Source: a virus. Taken from it: a stretch of 22,853 nucleotides of DNA. A model generated the notes under the pieces. That model did no database searches. It was not told where the DNA came from and saw only the letters and a program-made list of their open reading frames with translations. Of this stretch, positions 7,765-14,574 are shown piece by piece. The position numbers and the translations under genes are program-made. Location: positions 1 through 22,853 of IMG/VR virus record IMGVR_UViG_3300048061_000004; one strand, 5' to 3'. Each line of letters starts with the position of its first letter. Positions within the stretch are counted from its first letter, which is position 1.

Positions 7765-8529
7765 ATGGTAGAAACAGTAGAAATAAAACAACCAGAAACT
7801 ACTAGCGAAAAGCCAGTAGAGGAGAAACAGTCTACACAAAGTGTTCAAGGTTTACCAGAAAAATTTAAGTCAGTTGAAGATTTGGCAAAAAGTTATTCGG
7901 AACTTGAAAAAAAACTTGGTGAACAATCTCCAAAAACAGAAGAAGTTGACCCAGTTAATCAAGCAACTTTAAAAGAAGAAGAACCTAAAGAAGAACAAAA
8001 AGGTGAATTAGATATAGCTGAAAAAGCTGTTGAAAATGCAGGTTTAAACATGGATAGTTTAGCTGATGAGTATGCACAAAATGGTAAACTAGATGATAAA
8101 TCTTATGACGCATTAGAAAAGTCAGGTATTCCAAAAGAATATGTTGACCAATTTATTGCAGGACAAAAAGCTATTGGTGACCAACAAACTTCAACCGTTA
8201 AAAATATGGTAGGTGGTGATGAAGCCTACACAGAAATGGCTGAATGGGCGGCAAGTAATATGTCTGATGGTGAGAAAAAAGCATATAACACAGCAGTAAA
8301 CAGTAAAGATATGGACACTGTTAAATTAGCAGTTGATGGTCTTAAAGCTAAGTATGAATCAGCAAATGGTTCAGAACCTTCTTTAACACAAGGCAGAGCT
8401 ACGCCTACTCCTGAACAAGGTTACGCATCTTGGGCTGAAGTTACACAAGCTATGTCTGACCCTAGATATGCTAAAGACCCTGCTTATCAAGCAATGGTTA
8501 AAAACAAAATATCTAACTCGGAGTTATAA
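7765..8529 (+). CDS. Capsid assembly (scaffolding) protein, T7 gp9-like
   Basis: Internal scaffold that directs procapsid formation and leaves before DNA fills the head. The 254-residue protein is strongly acidic in its first half (Glu/Lys/Gln-rich, low complexity), has LPEKFKSVEDLAKSYSELEKKL at residues 29-50, a pattern typical of phage scaffolds, a central acidic helical region (MDSLADEYAQNGKLDD), and a C-terminal ASWAEVTQAMSDPRYAKDPAYQAMVKNKI segment of the type seen in T7 gp9 relatives. GAGGA precedes the ATG at 7-11 nt. Order portal-scaffold-capsid is kept, although four small genes lie between scaffold and capsid. Confidence 0.9.
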   Translation: MVETVEIKQPETTSEKPVEEKQSTQSVQGLPEKFKSVEDLAKSYSELEKKLGEQSPKTEEVDPVNQATLKEEEPKEEQKGELDIAEKAVENAGLNMDSLADEYAQNGKLDDKSYDALEKSGIPKEYVDQFIAGQKAIGDQQTSTVKNMVGGDEAYTEMAEWAASNMSDGEKKAYNTAVNSKDMDTVKLAVDGLKAKYESANGSEPSLTQGRATPTPEQGYASWAEVTQAMSDPRYAKDPAYQAMVKNKISNSEL

Positions 8530-8530
8530 T

Positions 8531-8770
8531 ATGATTGCTTGGTTACATGCGTTAAAGAAAAGGTATGAAGCTGATGAAGCTGAACATACTGCAACAATAG
8601 ATACATTTTTACAAAACCCTGTGGGTGTTGCTGACCATGATAAATTTATGGATATATTGAAAGATAGATTTGATAAAAGAACTCATGCAAAATGTTGTCT
8701 TAAACAAATAGATGACATTATTGAAAAATCAAAAGTACCCCTAGTAGATAAAACCAAAAAGGAGAAATAA
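8531..8770 (+). CDS. Small helical protein after the scaffold, 79 aa
   Basis: Starts at the ATG 1 nt after the scaffold stop (MIAWLHALKKRYEADEAEH). An in-frame upstream start at 8468 would read through the scaffold gene and is unlikely. The protein is predicted helical, with heptad-like segments KKRYEADEAEHTATIDTFL and ILKDRFDKRTHAKCCLKQIDDIIEK, and no membrane segment. I cannot assign a function; the place suggests a head or assembly role. The last 13 codons overlap copy 2 of the 26-nt motif, so DNA-level constraint may affect its C-terminus. Confidence 0.7.
   Translation: MIAWLHALKKRYEADEAEHTATIDTFLQNPVGVADHDKFMDILKDRFDKRTHAKCCLKQIDDIIEKSKVPLVDKTKKEK
8732..8757 (+). promoter_or_regulatory. 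Copy 2 of the 26-nt repeated motif, candidate late phage promoter
   Basis: AAAGTACCCCTAG then TAGATAAAAC, matching the copy at 20757 at 23 of 26 positions. It lies within the 3' end of the preceding gene and 16 nt upstream of the first tiny basic protein, on the way to the major capsid gene. T7 has late promoters phi9 and phi10 in this part of its map. Function is inferred from recurrence and position. Confidence 0.5.
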
Positions 8771-8772
8771 AT

Positions 8773-8898
8773 ATGCCAATGGGAAAAGGAACTTATGGTT
8801 CTAAAAAAGGAAGACCAAGTAAAGCGTTAAAAGGTGGACAGAAAAGACTACCTGCCGCTTTAAAATCAAAAATAATGAGTAGTAAAAAGAAAAAATAA
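8773..8898 (+). CDS. Tiny basic protein 1, 41 aa
   Basis: Starts MPMGKGTYGSKKGRPSK and ends SKIMSSKKKK; about one third of the residues are Lys or Arg, with Gly and Ser making up much of the rest. GGAG lies 8 nt upstream of the ATG. The MPMGKGTYGS-x-GRP start is one I associate with small uncharacterised phage proteins of marine and gut phages. It is likely to bind nucleic acid or decorate the head by charge alone, but no function is known to me. Its stop is followed 1 nt later by the next ATG. Confidence 0.65.
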   Translation: MPMGKGTYGSKKGRPSKALKGGQKRLPAALKSKIMSSKKKK

Positions 8899-8899
8899 T

Positions 8900-9046
8900 A
8901 TGGCAAAGAACGGACTATACGCAAACATTCATAAAAAACGTGCTAGAATTAAAGCAGGTTCAGGTGAAAAAATGCGAAAAGCAGGAGCTAAAGGTAGACC
9001 TACTGCTAAACAATTTAAGAGAGCCGCCAAAACTGCGAAAGCATAA
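8900..9046 (+). CDS. Tiny basic protein 2 (KNGLYANIHKKR type), 48 aa
   Basis: Starts MAKNGLYANIHKKRARIKAG and continues SGEKMRKAGAKGRPTAKQFKRAAKTAKA. The NGLYANIH-x-KR and GSGEKMRK-x-G-x-KG-x-PTA pattern is a recurrent small protein in marine phages of several morphotypes, without an assigned role as far as I know. It is highly basic, has no Cys or membrane segment, and is probably structural or DNA-associated. Its stop overlaps the next start as TAATG, tying it to the third member of the trio. Confidence 0.68.
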   Translation: MAKNGLYANIHKKRARIKAGSGEKMRKAGAKGRPTAKQFKRAAKTAKA

Positions 9047-9264
9047 TGGTTGCTAAAAAATACCAAAGTCCTTCAGGCGGCTTAAACGCCGCAGGGAGAG
9101 CTCACTTTAAGAGCAAAGGACATAACTTAAAAGCACCTACCAAAAGTAAAACAAGTTCAAGACGTAAATCGTTTTGTGCTCGTATGGGTGGTGTAAAAGG
9201 AGCTATGTCTAAAAACGGCAAACCTACTAGAAAAGCATTAGCTTTACGTAAGTGGGATTGTTAA
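9046..9264 (+). CDS. Tiny basic protein 3 (SPSGGLNAAGR...KSFCARMGG type), 72 aa
   Basis: Carries YQSPSGGLNAAGRAHFK at residues 6-22, NLKAP, then RRKSFCARMGGVKG at residues 44-57, and ends KALALRKWDC. This arrangement matches a small conserved phage/bacterial family (I recall it as DUF6321) often found near capsid genes in marine phages; the function is unknown. The protein is strongly basic, with two Cys, one in the conserved SFCARM core and one as the last residue. It is the third member of the coupled trio and ends 143 nt before the capsid gene. Confidence 0.72.
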   Translation: MVAKKYQSPSGGLNAAGRAHFKSKGHNLKAPTKSKTSSRRKSFCARMGGVKGAMSKNGKPTRKALALRKWDC

Positions 9265-9407
9265 TATAGTTGTGCAACGCTTATGCGTGGCAACTGCCAA
9301 CTTTAATTAGCCAAATAACTTGACCTACTGCGGTAGACAATCTTGACTAAATAACTGAATTGAAGAGGCTTTTATAAACTAAGTCATAAATCACAAAGGA
9401 GACAAAT
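9265..9407 (+). other. 143-nt non-coding leader of the major capsid gene
   Basis: The longest intergenic gap in the window. It contains an imperfect hairpin at 9269-9294 (GTTG/CAAC and ACGC/GCGT arms around TTAT), a short stem-loop at 9325-9336 (CTAC-TGCG-GTAG), a direct repeat AAATAACT at 9313-9320 and 9349-9356, and two TTGAC sequences at 9320 and 9343. No well-spaced sigma70 -10 box follows the TTGAC boxes. The structure could act in mRNA processing or stability, or include a promoter. No open frame of note is present. Confidence 0.55.
9396..9401 (+). promoter_or_regulatory. Strong Shine-Dalgarno of the major capsid gene
   Basis: AAGGAG six nt before the ATG at 9408. It is among the clearest ribosome binding sites in a window where most genes depend on coupled starts with weak sites, and it fits very high capsid expression. 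Confidence 0.8.
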
Positions 9408-10385
9408 ATGGCAAACGCAAATCCAGTATCAGTTGGAAGAGCAAATGCAGGTGGTTCAGAAGACGCATTGTTTTTAAAAGTATTCGCAGGTGAAGTAATT
9501 ACTTCATTTGATAGAGCTTCAAAAACAGCAGGTGCAGATATGGTAAGAAGTATCGCATCTGGTAAATCAGCAACTTTCCCAGTAATGGGTAGAGTAGCGG
9601 CGGCTTACCACACAGCAGGAGCAGAAATCAACGGTTCTGACGTAAATCACAACGAAAAGGTTATTACAATTAATGACCTTTTAACATCTTCAGTATTTTT
9701 ATCAAATATTGAAGAGGCAAAAAACCATTGGGACGTAAGAAGTGCTTACTCACAAGAAATAGGAAGAGCATTAGCTTTTACTAAAGACAAGCACATTTTA
9801 CAAACTATTGGTCAAGCATCATTAGCATCAGCTAACGTATCTGACAGTGGATATGGAGCAGGAGCAACTATCACTAATACTGGTATCGCTTCAGCAACAG
9901 ACGCTACTGCGGCTAACGCAATGATTGATGCACTATTTGGTGCGGCAAAACAATTAGATGCAAACTACGTTCCTTCAGAAGGCAGAAAATGCTTTATGAG
10001 ATTGGAAGAATACTACAAATTAGCAAACGCTACAAACGCAGTGAATGTTGATTTCAGTGGTAACGGTTCAATCGCTGAAGGTAAAGTGCTTAAAATTGCA
10101 GGTATTGAATTAGTACCTGTTGCACACTTTGTAGCTTCTAATGTAAACTCAGGCGTAGACCAAGGTTCAGCTACAGCAGGTGGTTCAAACCCTCAAGCTG
10201 TAAACTTAACTAACTACGTTGCTCTAGTATCACACCCAAGTGCGGTTGGTACTGTTAAGCTAATGGACTTAGCTGTAGAGAAAGAGTATGATATAAGAAG
10301 ACAAGGTACGTTAATGGTTGCTAAATATGCTATGGGTCATGGTGTATTAAGACCAGAAGCGGCTGTAGGCATTAAAGAAGCGTAA
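9408..10385 (+). CDS. Major capsid protein, T7 gp10-like
   Basis: Forms the icosahedral shell (HK97 fold expected). The 325 residues compare with 345 for T7 gp10A. It begins MANANPVSVGRANAGGSEDALFLKVFAGEV, and shows typical segments SFDRASKTAGADMVRSI, GKSATFPVMGR, INDLLTSSVFLSNIEEAKNHWDVRSAYSQEIGRALA, and a C-terminal EYDIRRQGTLMVAKYAMGHGVLRPEAAV. Codon choice differs from neighbours: AAC outnumbers AAT (about 14 to 8 by eye) and TTC/TAC/CAC are frequent, as expected for the most highly expressed phage gene. It has its own leader with a strong ribosome site and is followed by a hairpin terminator, so its expression is insulated from the surrounding cluster. Confidence 0.95.
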   Translation: MANANPVSVGRANAGGSEDALFLKVFAGEVITSFDRASKTAGADMVRSIASGKSATFPVMGRVAAAYHTAGAEINGSDVNHNEKVITINDLLTSSVFLSNIEEAKNHWDVRSAYSQEIGRALAFTKDKHILQTIGQASLASANVSDSGYGAGATITNTGIASATDATAANAMIDALFGAAKQLDANYVPSEGRKCFMRLEEYYKLANATNAVNVDFSGNGSIAEGKVLKIAGIELVPVAHFVASNVNSGVDQGSATAGGSNPQAVNLTNYVALVSHPSAVGTVKLMDLAVEKEYDIRRQGTLMVAKYAMGHGVLRPEAAVGIKEA

Positions 10386-10410
10386 TCGTTTCTTTACTTA
10401 TACTTAGATT

Positions 10411-10440
10411 AGGGGGAGTCAAATCCCCCTTTTCTATTTT
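10411..10440 (+). terminator. Intrinsic terminator after the major capsid gene
   Basis: Perfect 7-bp stem AGGGGGA / TCCCCCT (10411-10417 and 10424-10430) with the 6-nt loop GTCAAA, followed by a T-rich tract. It stands 25 nt after the capsid stop, the same place as the T-phi terminator after T7 gene 10. Read-through must occur for the tail genes downstream unless another promoter serves them. Confidence 0.85.
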
Positions 10441-10457
10441 TAATTTAAAAGGATAAA

Positions 10458-11066
10458 ATGACAACACAAATTATACCAACTACTGAGTTACAAGCAGTAA
10501 ACACTATGTTGAGCACTATTGGAGAAGCTCCAGTAAACTCAATTACAGGGACAACTACTGTAGATGTATCTGTCGCTAAAAATATCCTTGACGAAACATC
10601 TATGTCAATCCAATCTCAAGGTTGGAATTTTAACACACACACAAATTATAAATCATTATCTTTAGATAGTGATAACAAAGTTCCTTTACCTGCAAACTGT
10701 GTAAAAGCAGATGCAAACCAACAATACAGAAATTACAATTATACAATTAGAAATGGTTTTTTATATGACATGGAAAAACATACTGATGTATTTACAAGTG
10801 CACCTAGTTCAGTTGACTTAGTCTTAGTTCAACAATTTGAACATCTTCCAGAATACGCAAGACGATATATAACAATGAAAGCATCAAGAAGATTTGCGTC
10901 AAGATTTATAGGTGACTCACAAATTACAAAATTAATTGGTCAAGATGAGAATGAAGCATTAATGTCATTTCATCAAGCAGATTCTCAAGAGTCAGATATT
11001 AACATTCTTAATGGTGATTCAAATACGTTTTCAATAATTAACAGAACAACTAGAAGGACTTACTAA
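10458..11066 (+). CDS. Tail tubular protein A, T7 gp11-like
   Basis: Adaptor ring protein joining the portal to the tail nozzle. The 202 residues match T7 gp11 (196). It begins MTTQIIPTTELQAVNTMLSTIGEAPVNS, the characteristic start of this family (helix, then LSTIGE-P-VNS), followed by NILDETSMSIQSQGWNFNTH and a later LPEYARRYITMKASRRFASRFIG segment. AAGGAT lies 5 nt upstream of the ATG. The stop overlaps the gp12 start (TAATG), coupling the two tail proteins. Confidence 0.94.
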   Translation: MTTQIIPTTELQAVNTMLSTIGEAPVNSITGTTTVDVSVAKNILDETSMSIQSQGWNFNTHTNYKSLSLDSDNKVPLPANCVKADANQQYRNYNYTIRNGFLYDMEKHTDVFTSAPSSVDLVLVQQFEHLPEYARRYITMKASRRFASRFIGDSQITKLIGQDENEALMSFHQADSQESDINILNGDSNTFSIINRTTRRTY

Positions 11067-13561
11067 TGGGTGGTGTGGTATCACAGTCAATACCTAATTT
11101 TCTTAATGGTATGTCTCAACAGACACCTACTCAAAGAGGAATAAATCAAGGTGAAGACCAAGTTAATTTTCAAAATAGTATAGTAGAAGGTTTATCTAAA
11201 AGACCTTCATTAGACTATGTAGCAACTTTAGATTCTACTAACTTATATTCTAATAAAACTAAATTTTGGTCTATTCAAAGAGATGAGTCTAACCAATATA
11301 TTGTAGCATTTTACAATGGTGGTGTTAAAGTTTGGGACTTAGAAGGAAATGTTAAAACTGTTACAGTTCAAAGTGGTTCAAGTTATTTAACATCTACAAA
11401 TCCTAAAGCTAATTTTAAATTAGTAAACATTGCTGATTTTACTTTTATTGCAAACACAGCTACAACAGTAGCGGCAGATTCAACTACAAGTGCGGCTAAA
11501 GTAGAAGAGTTTTTAATAAATGTTAAATTAACAAACTATGGTAGAGAATATAAAGTAGCATTAAAACACCCTAACATGGCTCAAGAGTTAGAAGTAAGAT
11601 TTCAACTTCCAACTGGTAATGATGCTTCTACTGATAGTAAATTTAGAGACACAGATAAAATTAAAGATATACTTTTAAATGGCACAGCAAGTTCTCACTA
11701 TGATAGTAATGCTGATGGTATTGGATTTAAAACTGTAAGAACAGATACAGGAGCAACTGTTTCTAGTTCACAAGGATTAGCAAACTATTCTGGTTTTACA
11801 TCTCATTTTACATTTGAAAGTTTTGATTCTGTAATTTATGGAAAACCTACAGACAACAATGCTAATTATACAGTAAGTACAGCAGACGGTTCAGGTAACA
11901 CAGGTATGTATGCTGTTAGAGATAAAATACAAGATTTTTCTAAGTTACCTTATTATGGTAAACTTGGTGTTATATTAAAAATTACTGGTGATGAAGGAGA
12001 TACATTATCTGATTACTATGTAAAATTTGAAGGTAATGGTGTTTGGAATGAAACTATTGCACCTGCAACAAGTGTAGGTTTAGATAATTCTACAATGCCA
12101 CACGCATTAATTAATAACAATAATGGTACATTTACATTTAAACAATTAGATTGGACAGATAGAGTATGTGGAGATAGTGATACAAATGCTGACCCTAGTT
12201 TTGTAGGTAAAAAAATAAATAATTTAACTTTTTATAAAAACAGATTAGGAATACTATCTGGTGAAAATTTAATATTTACAGAAAATGCTAGTTTCTTTAA
12301 TTACTTTGCAACGACTACAACACAAGTTTTAGATACTGACCCTATTGATATTGCGGCTTCAGGTACACAAGTTAATACACTTAAAAATTCTGTAGGATTT
12401 AATGAGTCTTTACTTTTATTTTCTGATACAGCACAATATAAATTAGATAGTTCAAGTGAAACTATATCACCTACTTCAGCTAAACTTGATGAAGTATCTT
12501 CTTTTGAACATGATGATTCTGTTACACCAGTGTCAGCAGGTAAGTTTGCATACTTTGCACAAGCAAGAACAAACAATACTGCAATAAGAGAATATTTTGC
12601 AGATGATGATACACTTACAAATGATGGATTAGATATTACAGTTTCAGTACAAAGTTTAATACCAACAAATGCTTATCAAATTATTAGTAATACAACTGAA
12701 GATACTATTGTAGTATTAACATCTGATACAGCAGATTCACAAACTGCACCATATACTTCAGGTACAGCAGTGTCACCAACAAATGCAGACACAATGTTTG
12801 TTTACAAATACTTTTTTGATAGAGGTGAAAAAGTACAAACTGCGTGGGCTAAATGGGAATTTAGTGGTGTTAAGATTTTAGGTGCTATGTCATTAGAAAG
12901 TTTTTTATATGTAATGGCGGCAGAAGGTACTAACACAAAATTATTTAAAATAGATTTAAGAAATTTAAAAGACACAACATTAGGACATGGTGTTTATTTA
13001 GATTTAAAAGCGTCAGTTACAGGTACGTATAGTGCGTCAACAAATTTAACAACTTTCACTTCACCAGTAGGTGCAAAAACAGGATTAATAGCAGTAGATA
13101 GAACAGATGGTTCAAACTATGTAGCCACAAACACAACAGGTTCTACATATACTATAGTAGGTAATCATACCTCATTATATATAGGTGTACCGTTTTCTTC
13201 TATTTACAGATTGTCTACACCTTATATTAGAGAAAATACTGGTAGAGGTTTAATTGCTATTACATCAGGTCGTTATCAAATAAGAAACATATCTTTTAAT
13301 TTTGAAAACAGTGGTTTCTTTAAAGTAGAAGTAACACCTAACAACAGAGATTTATCTACAACAATAATGAATGGTTATGTTATAGGTACAGCAACAAGTA
13401 TTGTAGGAAAACCTGCAATCGCTTCTGGTACTTTGAGAGTTCCAGTACAATGTAGAAATACAGAATTTGTAATGGATATAAAAAGTGATTCTCATTTACC
13501 AGTGTATATTGCTGATGCTGAGATAGAAGGATATTATCATTCACGTTCAAGAAGGATTTAA
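11066..13561 (+). CDS. Tail tubular protein B (nozzle), T7 gp12-like
   Basis: Forms the tail nozzle below the gp11 ring. The 831 residues compare with 794 in T7. The N-terminus MGGVVSQSIPNFLNGMSQQTPTQR and EGLSKRPSLDYVATL are typical (the family starts with a surface that binds gp11, then a KRP motif). Other family-like segments are LTFYKNRLGILSGENLIFTENASFFNYF near residue 390, SGTQVNTLKNSVGFNESLLLFSDTAQYKL near 430, and a C-terminal FEVTPNNRD-like strand region. It overlaps its neighbours by 1 nt on each side (TAATG junctions). Confidence 0.95.
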   Translation: MGGVVSQSIPNFLNGMSQQTPTQRGINQGEDQVNFQNSIVEGLSKRPSLDYVATLDSTNLYSNKTKFWSIQRDESNQYIVAFYNGGVKVWDLEGNVKTVTVQSGSSYLTSTNPKANFKLVNIADFTFIANTATTVAADSTTSAAKVEEFLINVKLTNYGREYKVALKHPNMAQELEVRFQLPTGNDASTDSKFRDTDKIKDILLNGTASSHYDSNADGIGFKTVRTDTGATVSSSQGLANYSGFTSHFTFESFDSVIYGKPTDNNANYTVSTADGSGNTGMYAVRDKIQDFSKLPYYGKLGVILKITGDEGDTLSDYYVKFEGNGVWNETIAPATSVGLDNSTMPHALINNNNGTFTFKQLDWTDRVCGDSDTNADPSFVGKKINNLTFYKNRLGILSGENLIFTENASFFNYFATTTTQVLDTDPIDIAASGTQVNTLKNSVGFNESLLLFSDTAQYKLDSSSETISPTSAKLDEVSSFEHDDSVTPVSAGKFAYFAQARTNNTAIREYFADDDTLTNDGLDITVSVQSLIPTNAYQIISNTTEDTIVVLTSDTADSQTAPYTSGTAVSPTNADTMFVYKYFFDRGEKVQTAWAKWEFSGVKILGAMSLESFLYVMAAEGTNTKLFKIDLRNLKDTTLGHGVYLDLKASVTGTYSASTNLTTFTSPVGAKTGLIAVDRTDGSNYVATNTTGSTYTIVGNHTSLYIGVPFSSIYRLSTPYIRENTGRGLIAITSGRYQIRNISFNFENSGFFKVEVTPNNRDLSTTIMNGYVIGTATSIVGKPAIASGTLRVPVQCRNTEFVMDIKSDSHLPVYIADAEIEGYYHSRSRRI

Positions 13562-14052
13562 TGATTAAAGAAAAATATGTACGACCTGCAATATTAGCAG
13601 ATGCGTTGGAGTTAGCTCCTAAAATGAAAGCAGAAGACAGAGCTGAAATACTAGCATCTAACAATGCCAGTCCTTTAAAGGCTTTAGTAGAACCTTTTAC
13701 TTATGAAAAAGGAAAGATATATTCTATTATAGGCACAAAAGATGAAGGTGTAATAGGCATGTTTGGTTGTTGTCCAAGTCAATTACCTGAATATGGAGTA
13801 GTATGGTTGTTGTCTAGTAATGACTTATACAAACATACAAGACAATTTTTAAAAGAGTGTCCTCGTTGGGTTGATGAAATGAGTCAAGGATTTGAATACA
13901 TTTACAATTTTGTAGATTCAAGAAACTGGAAGACTTTAAAATGGTTACAATTTTTAGGATTTGAACCAAAAGAAAAAATAGAAAAATACGGTCATGGCAA
14001 ATTGCCATTTTTACTAATGATGAAGGAGTTAAATAAACAAAAAAATGTGTGA
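13561..14052 (+). CDS. T7 gp13-like protein (DUF2833 type, GNAT-like)
   Basis: A 163-residue protein in the position of T7 gene 13 (138 aa), required in T7 for correct particle assembly though not clearly a virion component. Segments VRPAILADALELAPKMKAEDRAEI at 8-31, EGVIGMFGCCPSQLPEYGVVWLLSSNDLYKH near 61-91, and FEYIYNFVDSRNWKTLKWLQFLGFEP near 111-136 follow the DUF2833/GNAT-like pattern (N-terminal helix, central strands with VWLL, then the NxxSxxWLKWLGF-like motif). Acetyltransferase activity is not established. It overlaps gp14 by 8 nt. Confidence 0.85.
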   Translation: MIKEKYVRPAILADALELAPKMKAEDRAEILASNNASPLKALVEPFTYEKGKIYSIIGTKDEGVIGMFGCCPSQLPEYGVVWLLSSNDLYKHTRQFLKECPRWVDEMSQGFEYIYNFVDSRNWKTLKWLQFLGFEPKEKIEKYGHGKLPFLLMMKELNKQKNV

Positions 14053-14569
14053 TGTAGTTACAGCATTAAAAATAGGAACAGCGATATATTCTCATCAAAG
14101 TCAAAAAGCAGTTGCTAAAGGTAAAAGAAATGCAAACAATGAAACAAGAAAAAATGCTGATGCAAATTATTTAGCCAACATTGCTAAAATTGATAATGAA
14201 AAAAATGAAGCTGACATGGAAAAATCTAAAGAGTTATTTAAAAATTCTCAAGAAAAGAAAGCTGAACAAGCGTCAGGATTAAATTTAGGATTTGGTAATG
14301 CTACTAGAATATTACAAAGCATAAGTGGTAAATTTGATTCTTCTTACGCTGATATACTTGCAGGTTACAGACAAGACATGACAGCATTGCGAGGTGATGA
14401 AACTTCAGCGTATGCTAATCTTTCTAAAACTTATAACAGTATTAAACCTGTAACAGAACCTAGTAGAACAGGTCTTGCATTACAAATTGCAACAATAGGT
14501 GCTGAAGGTTATTACAAAAATCAAGCAAAAGAAGAACCTTTAAAAACATCAACCTACAATGAAGATTAA
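14045..14569 (+). CDS. Internal virion protein, T7 gp14-like
   Basis: Core/ejected protein of 174 residues (T7 gp14 has 196) that in T7 inserts in the outer membrane at infection. It begins MCDVVTALKIGTAIYSHQSQ, the short hydrophobic MC-D-x2-TA start typical of these proteins, followed by a long Lys/Asn/Glu-rich helical region (residues 20-75), and GNATRILQSISGKFDSSYADI, and a C-terminal GLALQIATIGAEGYYK. Its start lies within the end of gp13 (8-nt overlap). The order gp13-14-15-16 is as in T7. Confidence 0.87.
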   Translation: MCDVVTALKIGTAIYSHQSQKAVAKGKRNANNETRKNADANYLANIAKIDNEKNEADMEKSKELFKNSQEKKAEQASGLNLGFGNATRILQSISGKFDSSYADILAGYRQDMTALRGDETSAYANLSKTYNSIKPVTEPSRTGLALQIATIGAEGYYKNQAKEEPLKTSTYNED

Positions 14570-14574
14570 TTATA

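Noticed and set aside
8468-8530. Upstream extension of the 79-aa gene after the scaffold
   Set aside because: It runs inside the conserved C-terminus of the scaffold; the ATG at 8531, directly after the scaffold stop, is the natural start.
9320-9378. Host sigma70 promoter (TTGACT at 9343 with TATAAA at 9373)
   Set aside because: The gap between boxes is 24 nt, too long for a standard promoter; kept only as part of the leader description.
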